A stretch of 64,000 bases of DNA, from the NCBI RefSeq assembly GCF_000001735.4, contig NC_003070.9:3534001-3598000 (forward strand), given 5' to 3'. Shown piece by piece: positions 44,311 through 58,874 of this stretch. Made by a program: the position numbers and the translations under genes. The stretch comes from Arabidopsis thaliana. Its lineage: Eukaryota > Streptophyta > Magnoliopsida > Brassicales > Brassicaceae. Position 1 is the stretch's first letter. Each line of letters begins with the position of its first letter. The notes beneath the pieces are model-generated. The model was not told where the DNA came from. It ran no database searches and worked only from the letters and a program-made list of their open reading frames with translations.

Positions 44311-47209
44311 CAAAGCCCAAAACGTTTTCTCGATATTAAAGAATGAGCAAGTGAGCAAAAGAAGACAAAAACCCTTGATTTTTATAATCCTCTCAAGCTC
44401 TCACCATTTCCAAAGCTATAGAAGCTAAATTTTTTCATAACAAAACCCAAATAAAGAATCATGAAAACACTCTTATGTCTTCTTGGGGCCTTATGCTAAC
44501 AAGAAAGAGAGAGAGAGAGACGAGAGAAAGTTTCAAAAGGGGTTTATGGAATTATGGTGTCTTAAAGTAATAGTCTAAATGTTTATATGTGTTTTATAAG
44601 TACTTGGCTTGGATAGTGATGAAATCATTCATGCCTTTCCTTTTTTTTTAACCTCCAAGAATACAGAGGAACCAAAAATGAAATAAAAATGACAAAATCA
44701 TAAAAGACCACTGACATAAAGTGACTAAGCAAAATCTAACTACAATGCTTTTCTCTCTTTCTTTGTTGGTCCATGGCTTAAGAATATGAGTATGCACACT
44801 TCCTCCTTAAATCACCTATTAGAACCTATTATATAGATATGGCTAGCTAAAACAGAGGTGGAGTAATTGTTTAGTCTAAATGTCTCATGTGTTAATGAAT
44901 AATCTCTTTAAAAACAATAATCATTCCTTTTCAAATTGTGTTTGTATTTTACCTGGTATCGGAATTTATCCTAAAATGAAATCTGCTAATAAGTAAATTC
45001 TATCTCAGTAAAAAAAACAAAAAGTGTAGATGGATCCCATACCTAATATTAGACCTGAAACCTTAGTTTGGACCCGTAGGTTTGATGCTATCTTGACTAT
45101 CACATAGTTTTACTTATTAGCAGATAAGAATATGCAAAAATTGTATGCAACATGTAGTTATAAGTGAAATCAAATTAATATAAGCTAAGTTGGTCAAAAG
45201 AGAAAAAAAAAGTTGGGGGAGGGGAAATGTTCCCAATTAGCAATACAAAGCCTGAAACATATTATGTTTGTTTGAATAAATGTATATAGCCAAATATAAA
45301 GGAAAGTCTTGTGGTTGCTATGTTTCTTATGATAATGACAGTCAAAATTCTGTGTTTCTTCTTCTTGTTTTATCTTGTGTTAGTTTGCATTCTCTGTGTG
45401 TTTAAAAAAAAAAACATTTTTTGTATCTTTTAAGAGACAAAAAGAGGAATTTGCAAATAATTTACTTTTTCTTATTGTTGATTCTTGAAGTTCGCTTTTT
45501 CTCTTTACTCTCTTCCCTATATGTTCCTTCTGTCAGCTACTCTCTCTCTTTTTTCTTTTTCTTTTACAACATTTTTTCGAGAGCATTATATCTTCATAAG
45601 ATTTTAACTTCTACTTGAAAAATATACATATAAATGAACAACTACGTGAAGAGTATAACTGTGGTAGTGGAAGAGTATAACAAAGTTTAGTACTAATTAA
45701 TTGTAAATAATAGATTAGATCATTTTAATTTACTAAGTAGTTTGTGTTAGGGACATGGGAGTGTTGGCACGCGAGGCTGAGTATTAGCAATGCATGCTCG
45801 AGTGCTTATGTTGGGGACCCATCCATGCATGCCATCCTTAATTTATTCCCACCAATTATCATTACCTATCCCTTGATTATGCATGGTATATTTTTCAATA
45901 TTTAAAACCTATACAGGATAAGAACAGAAATAATGTAATTTGAATACGTACAGAGTTATATGCTAGTATTTACAAATGGTATTGGTATGTATATTGTTTT
46001 CTGCTTCATAGTTACAACCATTTGGACATGGGCATGTTAAAAATTTAATATGTGGCAAACATAAATTTGATACTTGTCGTCATGGCTTGTAAATAATATG
46101 CAATGTAAACCTTCAAAAATTGAGATTCAGCATCTATAATATATGTTGCATAACTTGTGAGGTTCAAGATCCTAATCATATTATAAAAAAATCCATATTC
46201 TTCCTTCCACATTTCCACCATTAGTGGATTCTTAAGAGAGAAGAAAAAATTAAACAACCTTAAACTTGTTAGTTAAGCATTGAGCACCAAAATCGATTAT
46301 ACATTCTAATCCTAGTTTACTTTTGCGTAAATGTCAAAACAAACTCATTGCGATATATTTATCGTGGATAGCACAATTTTTCACGTATATGATAATTTTT
46401 TATTGTGCATGCATATATACGCCATACTATGAATACGAGATCGGTTGTGAATCATATGGTGAGGTCAAGCTGGTTGTGTGATTTTGCATTATTGCATTGT
46501 TGGATCATATGGTCAAACTGGTTGTGTAATTTTTATGAATCATTGTGATATCTACAAACATACACACATTTGATTTTGTGAGCTTTAAATGTCCGTAGAT
46601 ATGCATATCTATTAACTGAACTACTGATGTGGTGGTGGTTGGCTTTAGAGAAGGCCATTCGCGAGATTCCAATACAAATATTAAATTAGTACAAACTAAA
46701 AAATTGTGAAGAAATGTAGAAAAGATCAAAGAAAGAGGTGGATGAAGCGGCATGGCATGTATCATTTGGCAGCTAACTTAATCTAGAAACAAAAAAAGAA
46801 TCGCCTTCAATTGCGGTCGTGTGTCAAAGCTTAAAAGAAAATTATTCAGGAAAAAAGGAAACATTATCTATATTTTATTACAATTTAGACCCTAATTTGA
46901 ATTGGGAATACAGTTGAGTCACTAATTCACAAAAGCCAAACACTAAGTAGTCATATCGCTCGACCAGTGAAACGACAAGCAGTTTTCAGTTGCACTCAAC
47001 TTCAAGAAGCAAAAGCTGGAGAAACTTCCAACTCCAATAAACAGTTTTTTTATTTATATCTTAATGGTAATGCCAAATGTCTTTGTACTACACATTTTGT
47101 AATCCACTATATGCTTATGCTGTATTATACTCTTTGCTTATAGAGCAAATAAGGAGTTTACTGGACAGAAAACGTAACGTACACATTAAGAAGTGGTCAG
47201 AGAATTTGA
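44311..47209. other. AT-rich spacer between the DUF239 gene and GWD1
   Basis: The DUF239 promoter (candidate TATA TTATAAAA on the minus strand near 44380; CT-rich tract near 44510) is followed by about 2.3 kb of AT-rich sequence with poly-T and CT tracts near 45480-45570, one short direct repeat at 46451-46534, and the GWD1 3' UTR in the last 200 bp or so. No additional gene is supported. Confidence 0.5.
46451..46534. repeat. Short diverged direct repeat
   Basis: ATCATATGGT followed by CAAGCTGGTTGTGTGATTTT (46451-46485, with 4 extra bases between) recurs as ATCATATGGT CAAACTGGTTGTGTAATTTT (46504-46533). The copies are 53 bp apart and lie in non-coding DNA. Confidence 0.75.
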
Positions 47210-50200
47210 TCACACTTGTGGTCGTGTCTGGACGACATAGAGCTTCCCGTCTCTGATCACACCTTCAATGTCCTGTGCAGTTCCATAGAGTTTCTCAATG
47301 GCATCTCCAGCGCGTGCAATGTCTGAGAGAACCTTTTTCTGGAAGCTCAAGTCAGTGATCAGAGGATCTGTTGTGTAATCGAGCACGACTTGGTCTTCCT
47401 CGTCCATTGGTACACTGCAAGAAAACGGAAGGAAAAATTTCATGGTTGCTCCAGTGTTGTTAAGATGATGAGATCAAGACAATGACGATAAGTTTTTGAT
47501 TTATGTTCACATTACCTGTCGTAGAGGCCTGCACCTGCATAACCTTCAAGATCTTCTCCATTGGAATCAGATCTGAAGATGATTGAACGTCTTATGAACA
47601 GCCCAATCGGTTTGCTTGGGTAGCCCAACACCTGAATGGTGTTTTAAATTTCATCAGCATTCATGAGTTAAACAGAGTTGACAATATCATATTCGAACTT
47701 TTTACTCATAAAACACCAGTGGTTAGCTTTAGTACCAGAGGCGAATCAAGGTTGTTTTTCTTGCAGATGAAACTCAGAGACCGACCGGGATATGCTCCTA
47801 CAAGAGTTTCCCCAAGGCCTTTGACCACCTGAAACCAAAACACAACAGTCAGGTGAAGTTGGAAGAAGCAGAGGTTCATACGGGGTTAGGAACAAGGATC
47901 TTTTACCTCGGCATAAATCTCTGATGAATCTCCAGAAGATGGATTAGTTGTGTGAATGACGAATGCGTAATCCGCATTGATGACTTCTTGGACCAAAACA
48001 GCCATGCAGAGATAGTCATGATCCAGTTTTACTTTCCTCGTGCTGAAGTATGCTCTCTCGTTCCATTTCGAAGCCCAGACCTGAGATTTACATAGCCGGT
48101 TAGTGAGATTTGACATCTTCATGTTAAGCAGCAATTCCCCTTACTTCAAGATTTTACCTTTTTAATGGCTGCCCAAGCTTGCTCCCATCTCTGTTCACCT
48201 TCATCACCCGGCCATGGCATGTCAGAACTTTTCATAGTACTTTTCAGTTCTTCAACCTGAGACCAAAACCATAACAGTGGCACTTCTCTTAGAATATCTC
48301 TACATTTCACTCAATTTCCACCGAGGGAATGTGAGCTTTTCCCAATATATAAACTTTTATAAGAATTATAGGCATCAAGCTAATCGACAGCATCAGGAAT
48401 ATGCATAAACTAAAAGCAAAATGGTTTGGTGGTAGGGAATCAGGTCAAAGAACAGAGCTTTAGGGTCCGAATGTGAAATTTAATGTGGTTTAGTATCATG
48501 TGTTGTAAAAAAGAACAACCGCAGCCCAGATTCGAAATATGCAGGAACAACAACAGATGATTGTGTCTCAAGGTTCTCACGACAAAACAATATGAACATA
48601 CCAGTTCTGGGGGTGCAACTAGCCCCAACAGTGTCTGCCGGATTTCCTTCAGAGCACCTTGGTCTCCCTCATCAAGAGTTTTCTTCAATACTAGCAATTT
48701 ATCGTTCACCGCCTGCCACATCCAGAGGGAGAGAAAGTGAGTGGGAAGTGAGGTTGGGTGAACTTAATCATCAAAAAGTTAAGTCTAAAGAGATTATATC
48801 GGTTTTGACAGCATGATAGTCATGCACACCCGTGCTTATGAAGAGACCTCACGAAAGATATGTTCTAAGCAATTCCACATAAAATCCTAAGAAGCATAGG
48901 AACTATCTCTACTCTAATATCCCCAGACTAATACCACCAGTAAAGAACAGATAAACATAGAGGTAGCAAAAATTCAGCAAAGTAGCTTCAAATTTTTTTG
49001 AGCCAGAATGAGTTGAGAGTGTCTAAGATACCTGATTCGCCTTTTCGGAGATAACCTTCTCAAAAACACCAAATGGCAACGCAACTGAAGTTGGGATACC
49101 AACCCAAGAAGGAACTTTTCCTTTCAGATACCCGATATTTCTTGATTTAGCACCAACCTAGAAAAAACAAATAGGGTTGTATTACCCAAACCCGTGAAGT
49201 CAGTTATTCAAACATGAGGAAATTCATATATAATTTAAGAACTATGTTATTTGATGCAAAGTTACAAACAGAAGAAAGAAAACTACTAAAACAGATAAAT
49301 ACGGGAAAGTAAGAATCCAATAACATTACACACTAACCAAGTCACTTGTGAACTCCTCAGATGATATAGCATATCTACCCGCAAACTGTTTCTTGACCAA
49401 AGAAATACTTGGAGGGGCATCTTCCAGGTTGTCTGAACTTGGACTCGAAAGCTCACTATCGTTTACCTCTCTACATGAAAGAGAAAATTAAGTAAGAACA
49501 TAATTTTGTCCAAATAATCTTCTCAACATGAATTAAGTGAATTCTACTTTATAATCTGTCTAGCACAAAAGGAGAGAAGATCTCAGCTCGAATTCCCGAA
49601 ATATAGGTAAAAAGGATGATTACTTATAGACTACATCTGCAGAGGTTGGTTGTAGGCTCAACAGTTTTCCATCTTTTCCTTGGAGGTCAGATAAGATACC
49701 AGAATCAAAACATGTGGCAAAGCAGATCTGCAAGTGAAAAGCCAGAAAAAAAAGTGAATGAACAGGCCATGAGCGTTCAGCAACGTTTTGCACCAGAATG
49801 AAAGTTTTTACCTTTCCATTTCTTGCTCGAACAGAAACATGAGATAGTACATCCGGCATGTCAGGTGTCAGTACCGCAACTGCACCATCAGGGATTTCCT
49901 CCTCTCCTCTCACTCTGTTTGCAACTATAATTGTAGGTCTATCGTAGGTTTTATTCTGTACAGTGAGCAATTCGTCCACAACAATGACATATCCGACGAC
50001 CTCTACAGGACTAATAACCTGCCAACTGATCAAGAGAAAGAGAAGCAACATTAGATTTTCTAATGTGTAACTACCATGCGTCAATAGATACAACTTGCTA
50101 CAGAACATGTCAATCAGTCACAGACAATTGCTTAGCTATCTAACCTTCCCAAGTTAGCAGTCTTCCTAAGAACTGGGTCAAGTCGGTTAACAAGTGACGA

Positions 50201-53200
50201 CAATGCTGCTGCAGATCCAGCTCGAATGATCTCTTCAGTAAATATACTAACCTGGTAAAGAGTTTTAATGAAATATCAAAACCAGGGACATTAATAAGTT
50301 ATGGATGAAAAAAGAGGACGGGTTCAGTCACAGGAAATGTAACTTACAGCCGACTGATCGACTCCAAGACAAGATCCAAGATATTCAGCCGATGGTTGCA
50401 GAATTTCAAGGTACCTCTCAGCTTTGCTTGCCAGTGCTAGTCGGCTTCTGTCAAGAACAGATTTTGCATACAGAGCCCAGTGATCTTTTTTGCTCTTGCA
50501 CATGTCGAGGGCAAATTGCCATCCCTGAAAAAGCAGTAGAATAGCATCATGCATCTTCTCGAAATTCTTCAAGTGTTAGGCCATGGACCAGCCATTAGGA
50601 CAGAGTAGAGGGATCTAAATTCTGTATTAAACCTAGCTATGCGAGTGGCAAAGCTAAGTTAGACCCATTGAAGGAAGCCAAGAATGCTAATAAACCTTGA
50701 TGAAATAATGTTCTAAAGCAAACATAGGAAATTGACTGATATTCAATTCACCTTCAAGCAGTATATAAGGTCTTCATTGTCATCTGAAGAGAGGGCAAGA
50801 TTTTCAAGAACTAGGCTGATGAAGTACATGATTTTCTGCAACAAGAAAACATTAAATACGACTAGGAGAATAATATCTGGAACAACAAATGAAAAGCCAA
50901 GAACAAAAGAGAATATGGAACTGTTGACACATGATGTTCAGGAACAATCTATCATGCCGATGAATAAATCTACTAACCTCAGGTCCAGCATCATTCAATT
51001 GCTCATATCCTCTTTCAATCGCTGTTCTGACAGTAGAATCAAGAGCGAGGTCCAAGAATAACAGATCCTTGAGGCGGTCATGGGACTTCAGCAGAAGTGG
51101 CCTTAGCTCTTGACGAGCTTCAAGCAAACCCTACATCAATATTCCTTCCCATGGTAAGTCTACGATTCACAGAAGTCAAATTAACAGTACAAATAAAATC
51201 GACCTAGTAATTATGAAAACATTTCACCTCAAGAAGTGGCTCTACATTCTTTTCTTCAACATGTTCTAGGACGAAACGAAGCAAGTCCTGTTGAGGGAAG
51301 TGCCAACACAGTTTAAGTTGGACTGATTTAACAGGTGTATTAAATTCTTGAGATGAGTAGGGAAGTTGAGAGAAAAGTTACTGGATATCCAGAAGGCAAT
51401 CCTGATACAGGATTTATCTGCACCCCAACCATGAAACCTTCACCCTGAAGGACAACACAAATGTTCAGTTGCCAATTCCAAGAAGAAGAAATAACTGTAA
51501 CTTTTCAGTATATCGGCATTACGTCATCTTGGTAGCCCATGCAATTTTGTATAGCCGACTCAAGGTCTGCCCCTGAATGAACAGCCTAGACAAAATAAAG
51601 AAGGCCACAAGTTAAATGATTTCTCTTAGTAAGAAAAGGAGAAAGAGGAAATCAGACCAACTTTGCCAAAGAAAGATGTAGCTAGACTCATAAAAGGGGC
51701 TAGCATAAACTTGGGGAAGTAACCTTTAAAGTCCTCATGTAGTGTCCAAGATCACGCAAAAGACCGTCTTTTTGTTCTCCTCTAAAATTTGGTTCAGAAT
51801 GTATAGCACGATCATAACTTAAGAGTCGCTCTTTGGTTATGCCATTATCGTTCAAGGTCTTCCAGTAAACACTTAAGTCAAAGTCACTTTTGATATAATC
51901 CATCAATGCCTACAATAAGAAAAGTGTCAGAGAAAGATTAAGATTGGTAGTTTGGTACCAGAAGGGTAAAATTTCAAATACCTGACAGATGACAACATCA
52001 TCTGGACTAGTGTTGTTATGCAACTTCTGATGCCATTCCTCCATAATTCCACCCTTGCAGTCATTTTTCCGCTGCAAGCAAGAAGTTCACTCATCATATT
52101 TCAAATGAATATAGAAGTCGCAGGCAAATGAGGGACATGACCAACACGGCCACAACTCTGCTTTATTTTAAAGAGGTGTGGGACAGTAGGAGTAATAGGG
52201 ACCCAGTCCCAGAAAGTTCAAGAAATAGAGTTCCAACCCTGGAATTTTAGAATTTCTTCATGTAGAGCTTCTCTTCTTATTTCCTTCATTGTTCATTCGG
52301 AAGTAAAATCTTTTACAGATAATAAGAAATCTAAAGACCAACCTGGATGACTAGAATTTCGTCACGGATTCGTTGCCCGACATCTCCTTCACCTCCTCGA
52401 CCTACAGTAGACATTATCATCCGCAAAAGTTCTCTGTACTCTGGATAACTTGCATAAACGTCCTGGAGAAGGTCAGTCAGTCTATCCTGCGCTTTGCTTA
52501 TCTCCCTGCAGTAAATTGGTGTGAAAATTACTGAAACGATGCTGTATATTTATTTAAATATCATTTTCAGATGTCAAAACATATTATAAGACTCCCATAA
52601 GGTTTGCTAATATTTCCCTTGGGGCCGAATAAGAAAGGTGGACAGAGTCTAAACTTCCAATTAATGTCACATTATTTGAACTGTACCTTGGCTTAACATT
52701 ATAGTTTTTGTTCCACACAAGCTGTCTTGTAGCCATAAACCTCATCCAGACTAGGATCCCTGCAAAGCCCAGTTGACCAGCACTTTTTGCCTCGTCCACA
52801 AGATCTGCTGCAATGTTGAATCTAGAAAAGAAAAAAAATGGCAAGATCCACCCCTTCAGATATCAGAGTTCCGGAAGTTGTAAATCAACTCATGCACAAA
52901 AGAGATGTATCACTGGGAATATAAATTTGGTGATCACAGAACATGGATCAATCAATGTATTAAATATGGATGAATGACTCTAATTTGTATAAGTGATCAT
53001 CATATATGGATTAAGCTTCTCGAAGTCTGAAACATGAACTAAGAACCAGGATGATTGAGCATAAAACTGACCGATGCATGAAAGACTTCTGGGCCTCACT
53101 CTCCAAATCTGCGATTTTGTCCAGTAAATGCTTGGCTGTACCCTTTCCATCGCCATAATCCTTTCAAAAGGAACAATTAAAGATTCAGCCTCTAGGGGAC

Positions 53201-56043
53201 AATAAGATGCAATTGAAAGCGAATTTTAAAAGACCAAGAAGGAAGAGAAACCTTCTGAACATGTTTTTCTTCTTTAGCAAAGTCCACATAAAAGTCACTG
53301 TCATTATTTTTAATCCACCTTTCACCAGCATTGAGTACAAACGGCATGCCCTTGTAGCTGTCACCTTCTATTTCCAGCTCAAAAGTTTGAACCTACATTT
53401 TTGGTTAACATGAGAGCTTTTACATACCATCTCTGAATCCAAATGCTAGTAGACTTATAGTAGTATTAATAGATTCGACTTGTCATACCGGACTAGGAAG
53501 ATCTGTTGAAGTGATGGTCAGTTTTGTATCAACAGCACCACGTACTGGCAAAGAGTTTGGTGGCAGTATATCTGAAGGTGGGTCCTGCAGTGTCAATGAC
53601 TCACAAACTCAGACCAAATGAGACCAGACCAGACATCCGATTGAGAAGGAGCTGATGTTAAAGTATGTTCTTGTTTAAGAAATAAAGAAGAATTATCTTA
53701 CCAACCATTCTCCACCCTTTTGAGACAAAGCCCAGTGAAGGGTAACCGGCTCTTTAAAATCAGTTGCCACATGAATTTTCGTCTTTCCGGAAAGTTTAGT
53801 AACAAACACCTATTTAGAGGGAGTAATAACTTGGCATTAGAAGATACTGATGGATGTATATCTAACCGGAATAGAAATAAAAAAGAGAGCAAGATAGTGA
53901 TGCTATCAACTGACCAAAATCGCACTGCCTTCAAGCTTGAATGTTTTCTTGCTAAAGACTGGAGTGGTTTCTTGTTCCTCCTTTGCTTTGGCGTATATCT
54001 CCAGAGTTGTTAAGGACCGTGGTTCAGATGAGGATTTGGATTCTGGTTCAACAAAATCAGCAACATGCTTATAGATAAGCTTAGTCAGGTCCCTTCCCTT
54101 GCGCTGGATCTTGTCAGTGTTATAATTTTTTTTACGCTCTGGTTGCTTGGAAACTTTTTTCTTTTCCTCCCGTCCACTGGATGATGTCCCATTAGATTTT
54201 GGGGATTCATTACTGTTATCTTTCTTCAACAGCTTTGCTCTGAGATCTTCCACTGAAGCACCTCGCATCATTTCCTCCCGTAGCTCCGTCCGGGCGGCTT
54301 CATACTCCTCCTATTGATCAGAGACAAATTATTCTGCTTAGCTATAAAATAATGGATTTACACAAAAATGCAGAGAACTTGATATTGATGCAACTGAGAT
54401 ATATACAGGTTCATCAGATAAAGCAACAAATATATTTTCAAGAGCCACCAGAGCCAACTAAAACGCTATTACCAAAAAATCAATCAAGAGCATTTTCAAC
54501 TTAGCTAACCTATCATCAATTTGCTGATCAGTCCAATATACCAGAATCTGCATCTAAATCAAAATTGTTGGAAATTTGTACTGGTGATGGAATCAACTAA
54601 ATGGCTGGTGAGAATCATGATTCCTCTTTATGTGAATTGTAGAACAACATAAAAGGTGAAGAATTTAAAAATATATGAAGAAAAATAATCCTTGAAGATA
54701 TGCTTGTATAGGTACAACGTCTGACTGACCTTCTCTTTCTCAGGGTTGTACATTTGTTTACCCTTACGTTCCCATCTAAGATATGCTTGGATCTGTACAA
54801 GATCTTCAGGAACAGAAACATTTTGTTTCACATTCCTTTCCGTTGGTAAGTTTATATGAAAATTCTGACCATTATTTTTATACCTGCATATGTTTTAGAT
54901 TATGAGAAACGACAAAAATTGTAAACAGAATTAGGTTCTCTGCTCAGGCTTAGTAAGTAAGAAGAAGCGAAAACAAGCTAACCATTTGTTCCGACTTTCG
55001 TCAAATATAAGGAACTCAATAGCGTGTATGGCAGGATCATCTATCTCTAGTTTAAGGTGAGAATTGCCACCGGACTGCAGATAAGAACTCAAAGCATCAT
55101 TTGGAAATCTTAAGTTGTACTGGTATCAGCTGGAAATCATACCATCACAAGTAGCGCTGTAATGTACGTCGAAGAATGAATTCAAAGCTTACTTTCACAA
55201 ATGGAGTTCTAAGCGCACTGTTCTTGAAGTTTTGAGTTCTATCCGGAGAGCGAGAAGGTAGAACCCAATTTCTGACATGGAAAATAAGAAAGATAGTTAA
55301 CTATACCATGTGCCATAACAAGCTATTACCTAGGAAAGTTGAACATCACTAGACAAGGACATACTCTTTGTTGTCAAGAATTGCACCCCAGTGTAGGAAC
55401 AATGTGTCACTTGTATAAGCTATCTGGATATTTACTTCTCTTACAGTTGTAGAAGTGACTTCAACCTATTCAATTACATTCATAAAACCTACCATTAAGT
55501 CTACAAATGCCAACAAGATAGAAATTTCCATTATTTGTAAGGATATACTTACCAGTAAATCGATATTTCCGTCAAGACTAAATTTCTCGGCTGCCTGTTA
55601 AAGGATGAAACTTTTTAGCACACATGTCGATAAAATAACTATCTTATGCATTCAATTGGAAGAACAATGCATATGATTCAGGTCAATGAAAAAGTTTTGG
55701 ACATGAAACGTCTAACATACATTGAGTAGTTGGAACCAAAATATCACATTCCAAACAATGTCAATAGTGGTGAAAAGTAAATCCATAAGAAAATAACCTG
55801 AGGATCCATGGCAAGGACAGCTCGTGGAACAAATGAGAGAGGTCTTCCTCCTGTTTCAGTGACCAGACTGCGTCCTGCCTGCTTAAGACCTTTCCCGTAA
55901 AGTTTTGATCTGCCAATCTTGCCAAGAGCCGGATTTGCTGTTGAAGTTTGGTACACAGAGGAGTTGAGCTTGTTTTGATGTTCAAAGTTAAGAGGACGAA
56001 TCAAACCCCGGTTAAGTAAGTTATGCACTACAGAGTTACTCAT
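47210..56043 (-). CDS. GWD1: Alpha-glucan water dikinase 1 (STARCH EXCESS 1)
   Basis: Phosphorylates C6 of glucose in starch using the beta-phosphate of ATP, which starts nocturnal starch breakdown in chloroplasts. I trace 32 coding exons, from 55798-56043 (first) to 47210-47414 (last); every junction keeps frame and the sum is exactly 1399 residues. The N-terminal roughly 75 residues are Ser/Arg-rich, a plastid transit peptide. Two starch-binding (CBM45-type) modules follow around the LHWG and LHWALSQKGGEW blocks. The phosphohistidine domain contains VLSHVSVRARN with the catalytic His at residue 1004, then CFATC (Cys1015 and Cys1019), the redox disulfide motif known in potato GWD. The C-terminal ATP-binding domain has GGKSRN-like AKSRNIGYL, SIIFRSDSNGEDLEGYAGAGLYDS and VVQTRPQV. 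A 5' UTR intron is likely at 56076-56424. Confidence 0.97.
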
Positions 56044-57858
56044 GCTTTCTTGTCACTGAATCAAACTTGCCGGATCTGTTAAGTAAAGTAGAGATTATAT
56101 AATAAGATAATAAGGAAAACAATGAAGCTTTTGCAATAGATGAGAAAAAAAAGGAACAAGTTATACTATTTGTCTCAAAAAGAAGAATCTGACAGAGTTA
56201 GACAAGAGAACCACACTTGTTATTTTTATTTTATTTTCACTTTGTAGAGAAACAGTTACTTCATTCTGCGAATGGAACATGTGCAATATACACTAAGAAG
56301 AAAAGAATCGTCTTTTATAGTCAAAACGAAAATATCTATCAAAAGAAAATTTGCAATTTGAATCAAATAACAAAAACACCGAAAGCAATCGAAATTGAAG
56401 GTAAAATTCAATTGAAAAAGATACCTGATGATCGAACCGAGACGAAGAAACTGAATACAATGAGAGAAAGAGAGAAGATCCCAGAATTTGAATGATCTTA
56501 TGGATGAAGTGAGTGCTGGGGGGTTTCTTCGCTCTTTGTTCTTCTTCACTCACTCACACATACATACACTCACGTGTAATCGAAGTAAAAAACGACACTT
56601 TATCCTTCGATTCCACCACGTGGCACATCGTTATTCGAGCACGTAGGAGGAACGGCACGGAGAAAGAGAGCCCAGTGATACGTTGATGGACGGTATCTGT
56701 GGACTCCACCTTTTTTTTTTATTTGGGTGATATTTTCTTATTATATACAGAATCTTCTCACCGTTGATTTTAGCTTTTTTTAATTTTTCTTTCTTTTTTC
56801 TATTTTCCTGTTTTTGTCTTTTTGTTTTGATATTTTTATGCTTCGTTCTCTTGTATCTTTTTTTTATTGGTCGACATGTTTTTTTTTTTTTTTCTCTTGT
56901 GTTCACAAACCACGAATTGCAGAAGATATTTTTGTTTATCTTTCTATTCTTGTAGTGATATATATCCCAAGCCCACTTGTTCAATCATGTCAATTATATC
57001 CTAGCTAAACCTTATTTGGTGTTTTTGTGTGGTGTTTCTTCTATAGAGAGTTTTACACATTGTGGAAAACAAAATGTATGTTAAATATAGAAGCAAAGGA
57101 TAATTTTGTATAATGTTATGTGTGTTTATTATGGTCCAATATTTTTCAATCCAAATCAAAGCAATTCTCACTTTCTTAAAACACTTAAAGACATTGAAAC
57201 ATGATCATTGAGCAAGATCTATCAGTTTTGCATGAAAGAAAAATTATTGAATGCTTTTATGATCATATCAAACTATAATATACATACAGATTTTAAGAAA
57301 AAGAGTTAAAAGACCATTTTAAATGGCAATATTTTTATCCAATATATGATATAGCCAAATTATTTTCTCAAAGATATTTTTTTGTTATGGATCCTGGGAA
57401 AAGTAAAACATAATCACACATATACTTTCTAAAAACATCATAATGATATCCATATCAATAATGAATTAGTGATAGTAGTTAACAAAACAAAAAGTTGTGC
57501 ATTACTATAGTTTGTGTTTGTCTTTGTCACTTATTGTTTTATTTTTCGGTCAAAACTTAATCTTATTGTTGATAGTGAAAAAGTAAAGTGGGTTCAAGAA
57601 AGGAGAATGGAAAACATTTCTATCGGCAAATTGTTGAATATGAAAAAATCTACTAGCGATTATTAATTACACGAAATTCAAATATAATTAGTTACACCCA
57701 GTGGCGTTACATACGAATGATGGATCAACAACAAACATCTCTCTCAAAACAAAAACAACAAAAAGAAACCCAAATTTTAATTGCTTGAGATTTTTTATTT
57801 CTTCAATTAATTAGTTTTTGTTTTGAGAAAAATTAAATCAATTGTTCTCTTAAATCGA
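56044..57858. other. GWD1 5' leader and promoter, then AT-rich spacer
   Basis: 56044-56075 is leader next to the ATG; 56076-56424 is a probable 5' UTR intron (acceptor TTAACAG, donor CAGGTATC, minus strand); and the first leader exon starts near 56425-56540. Sequence around 56560-56640 with CACGTG-type motifs (CACGTG at 56571 and 56620 regions) fits a promoter with G-boxes. Beyond this is T/A-rich spacer containing the downstream region of the inhibitor gene. No other gene is supported. Confidence 0.5.
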
Positions 57859-58362
57859 TCATCTAATCAATGTAGACAACGCCAAGCAATTGCTGCTAAT
57901 TTTTCTCAAGTCAACCACTGCATTTTGGATCGCATTAACCTGTTGTGTTTCAATGAACCCGTCCACACATGCACCGTAATCAGACACAGCCGCAGTTAGA
58001 TACGTGTTCATCGCCGGCACATCACGTTTCCTTATGCTCTTTCTCGCGCTTGCCAAATTGTAAACCGCGTCGCCCAATGTCTCGTAACACGTGCTGACCG
58101 CTTGGTTACCGTTTTTGAACCTAGCTGTTTCGGCTAGAGCTAGTTTCGTCTTAGCCTCCAAAGCTTGGATGGTTCGGTGCGTGGCTTTTCTAGGGCTCGT
58201 GACACGTTTCACCAGAGGTCGGCACAAAGATGGATACGCGGTGTGAGAGCAGATATTGATCATACGCGACTCCGCGACTTGACCAGCCATGAGAAAGATC
58301 AATACGGCGGCGGATGCCGCGACTGCTGCAAAACGCAGCTGGAATGTGTCGCGGCCCGCCAT
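57859..58362 (-). CDS. Plant invertase/pectin methylesterase inhibitor family protein (AT1G10770-like)
   Basis: A single-exon gene of 167 residues. The first about 32 residues (ending QVAES) form a signal peptide with a hydrophobic AAVAASAAVLIFLMAG core, so the protein is exported to the cell wall. The PMEI-type four-helix bundle has conserved cysteines at 38 and 47 (first hairpin disulfide) and 92 and 132 (second), with a further Cys at 159. Family members inhibit pectin methylesterase or acid invertase in the apoplast; which of these it inhibits cannot be told. The motifs CYETLGDAVYNLASA and YGACVDGF are typical. Length is slightly short for the family but complete. It is flanked by GWD1 and the F-box gene on the same strand. 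Confidence 0.9.
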   Translation of the reverse strand: MAGRDTFQLRFAAVAASAAVLIFLMAGQVAESRMINICSHTAYPSLCRPLVKRVTSPRKATHRTIQALEAKTKLALAETARFKNGNQAVSTCYETLGDAVYNLASARKSIRKRDVPAMNTYLTAAVSDYGACVDGFIETQQVNAIQNAVVDLRKISSNCLALSTLIR

Positions 58363-58874
58363 TTTATTGATATTTATTTATGTATTTGAATTGAGAAGAA
58401 ATTATCACCAGGTCATTTTTCAATGCAGGAGTTAATCACGTTATATATAGACAAGTTTTTTTGGTTTTGAAATTGTTGGTGGTGCGCGTTTTGCGTTTTC
58501 TCGTTTTATTTTAATGTAATGCAATCTGAGGTTTATCTTGTTTTAAGGAGATTATCTTCTTTTATCTTTTTTAAGCATAGGACAATACTTCTTTGATACA
58601 TAAGTATACTCCAAAAACAAACTTTATCATAAACTGTAATTATATTCTGCTAGATCACTACTAGTATATTATTAATGTAGATTAAGAAAACAAGAAAGCT
58701 AATTAAGAAATGTGTCCATAATTTTTCGTTTAAAAAACAATTGTCATAAGTTCATCATAACCATGAATCAGGAAACAACAATTACTCAAGAGTTCAATAT
58801 AAGAAATGCTCAGCGACCAGAAAGAGAAACAGAAATCAAATGGCTGAAAATAAGATTAGCAGCAAAAAATTATT
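58363..58874. other. Inhibitor-gene promoter and F-box gene 3' region
   Basis: 512 bp between two minus-strand genes. A TATA-like run (minus TATATAACG, plus near 58440-58448) lies about 80 bp upstream of the inhibitor start. The rest is the F-box gene's 3' UTR. Nothing else is seen. Confidence 0.5.

Noticed and set aside
56631..56984. 117-codon Lys-rich minus-strand ORF upstream of GWD1
   Set aside because: Poly-T/A composition on the opposite strand; no similarity or promoter context.
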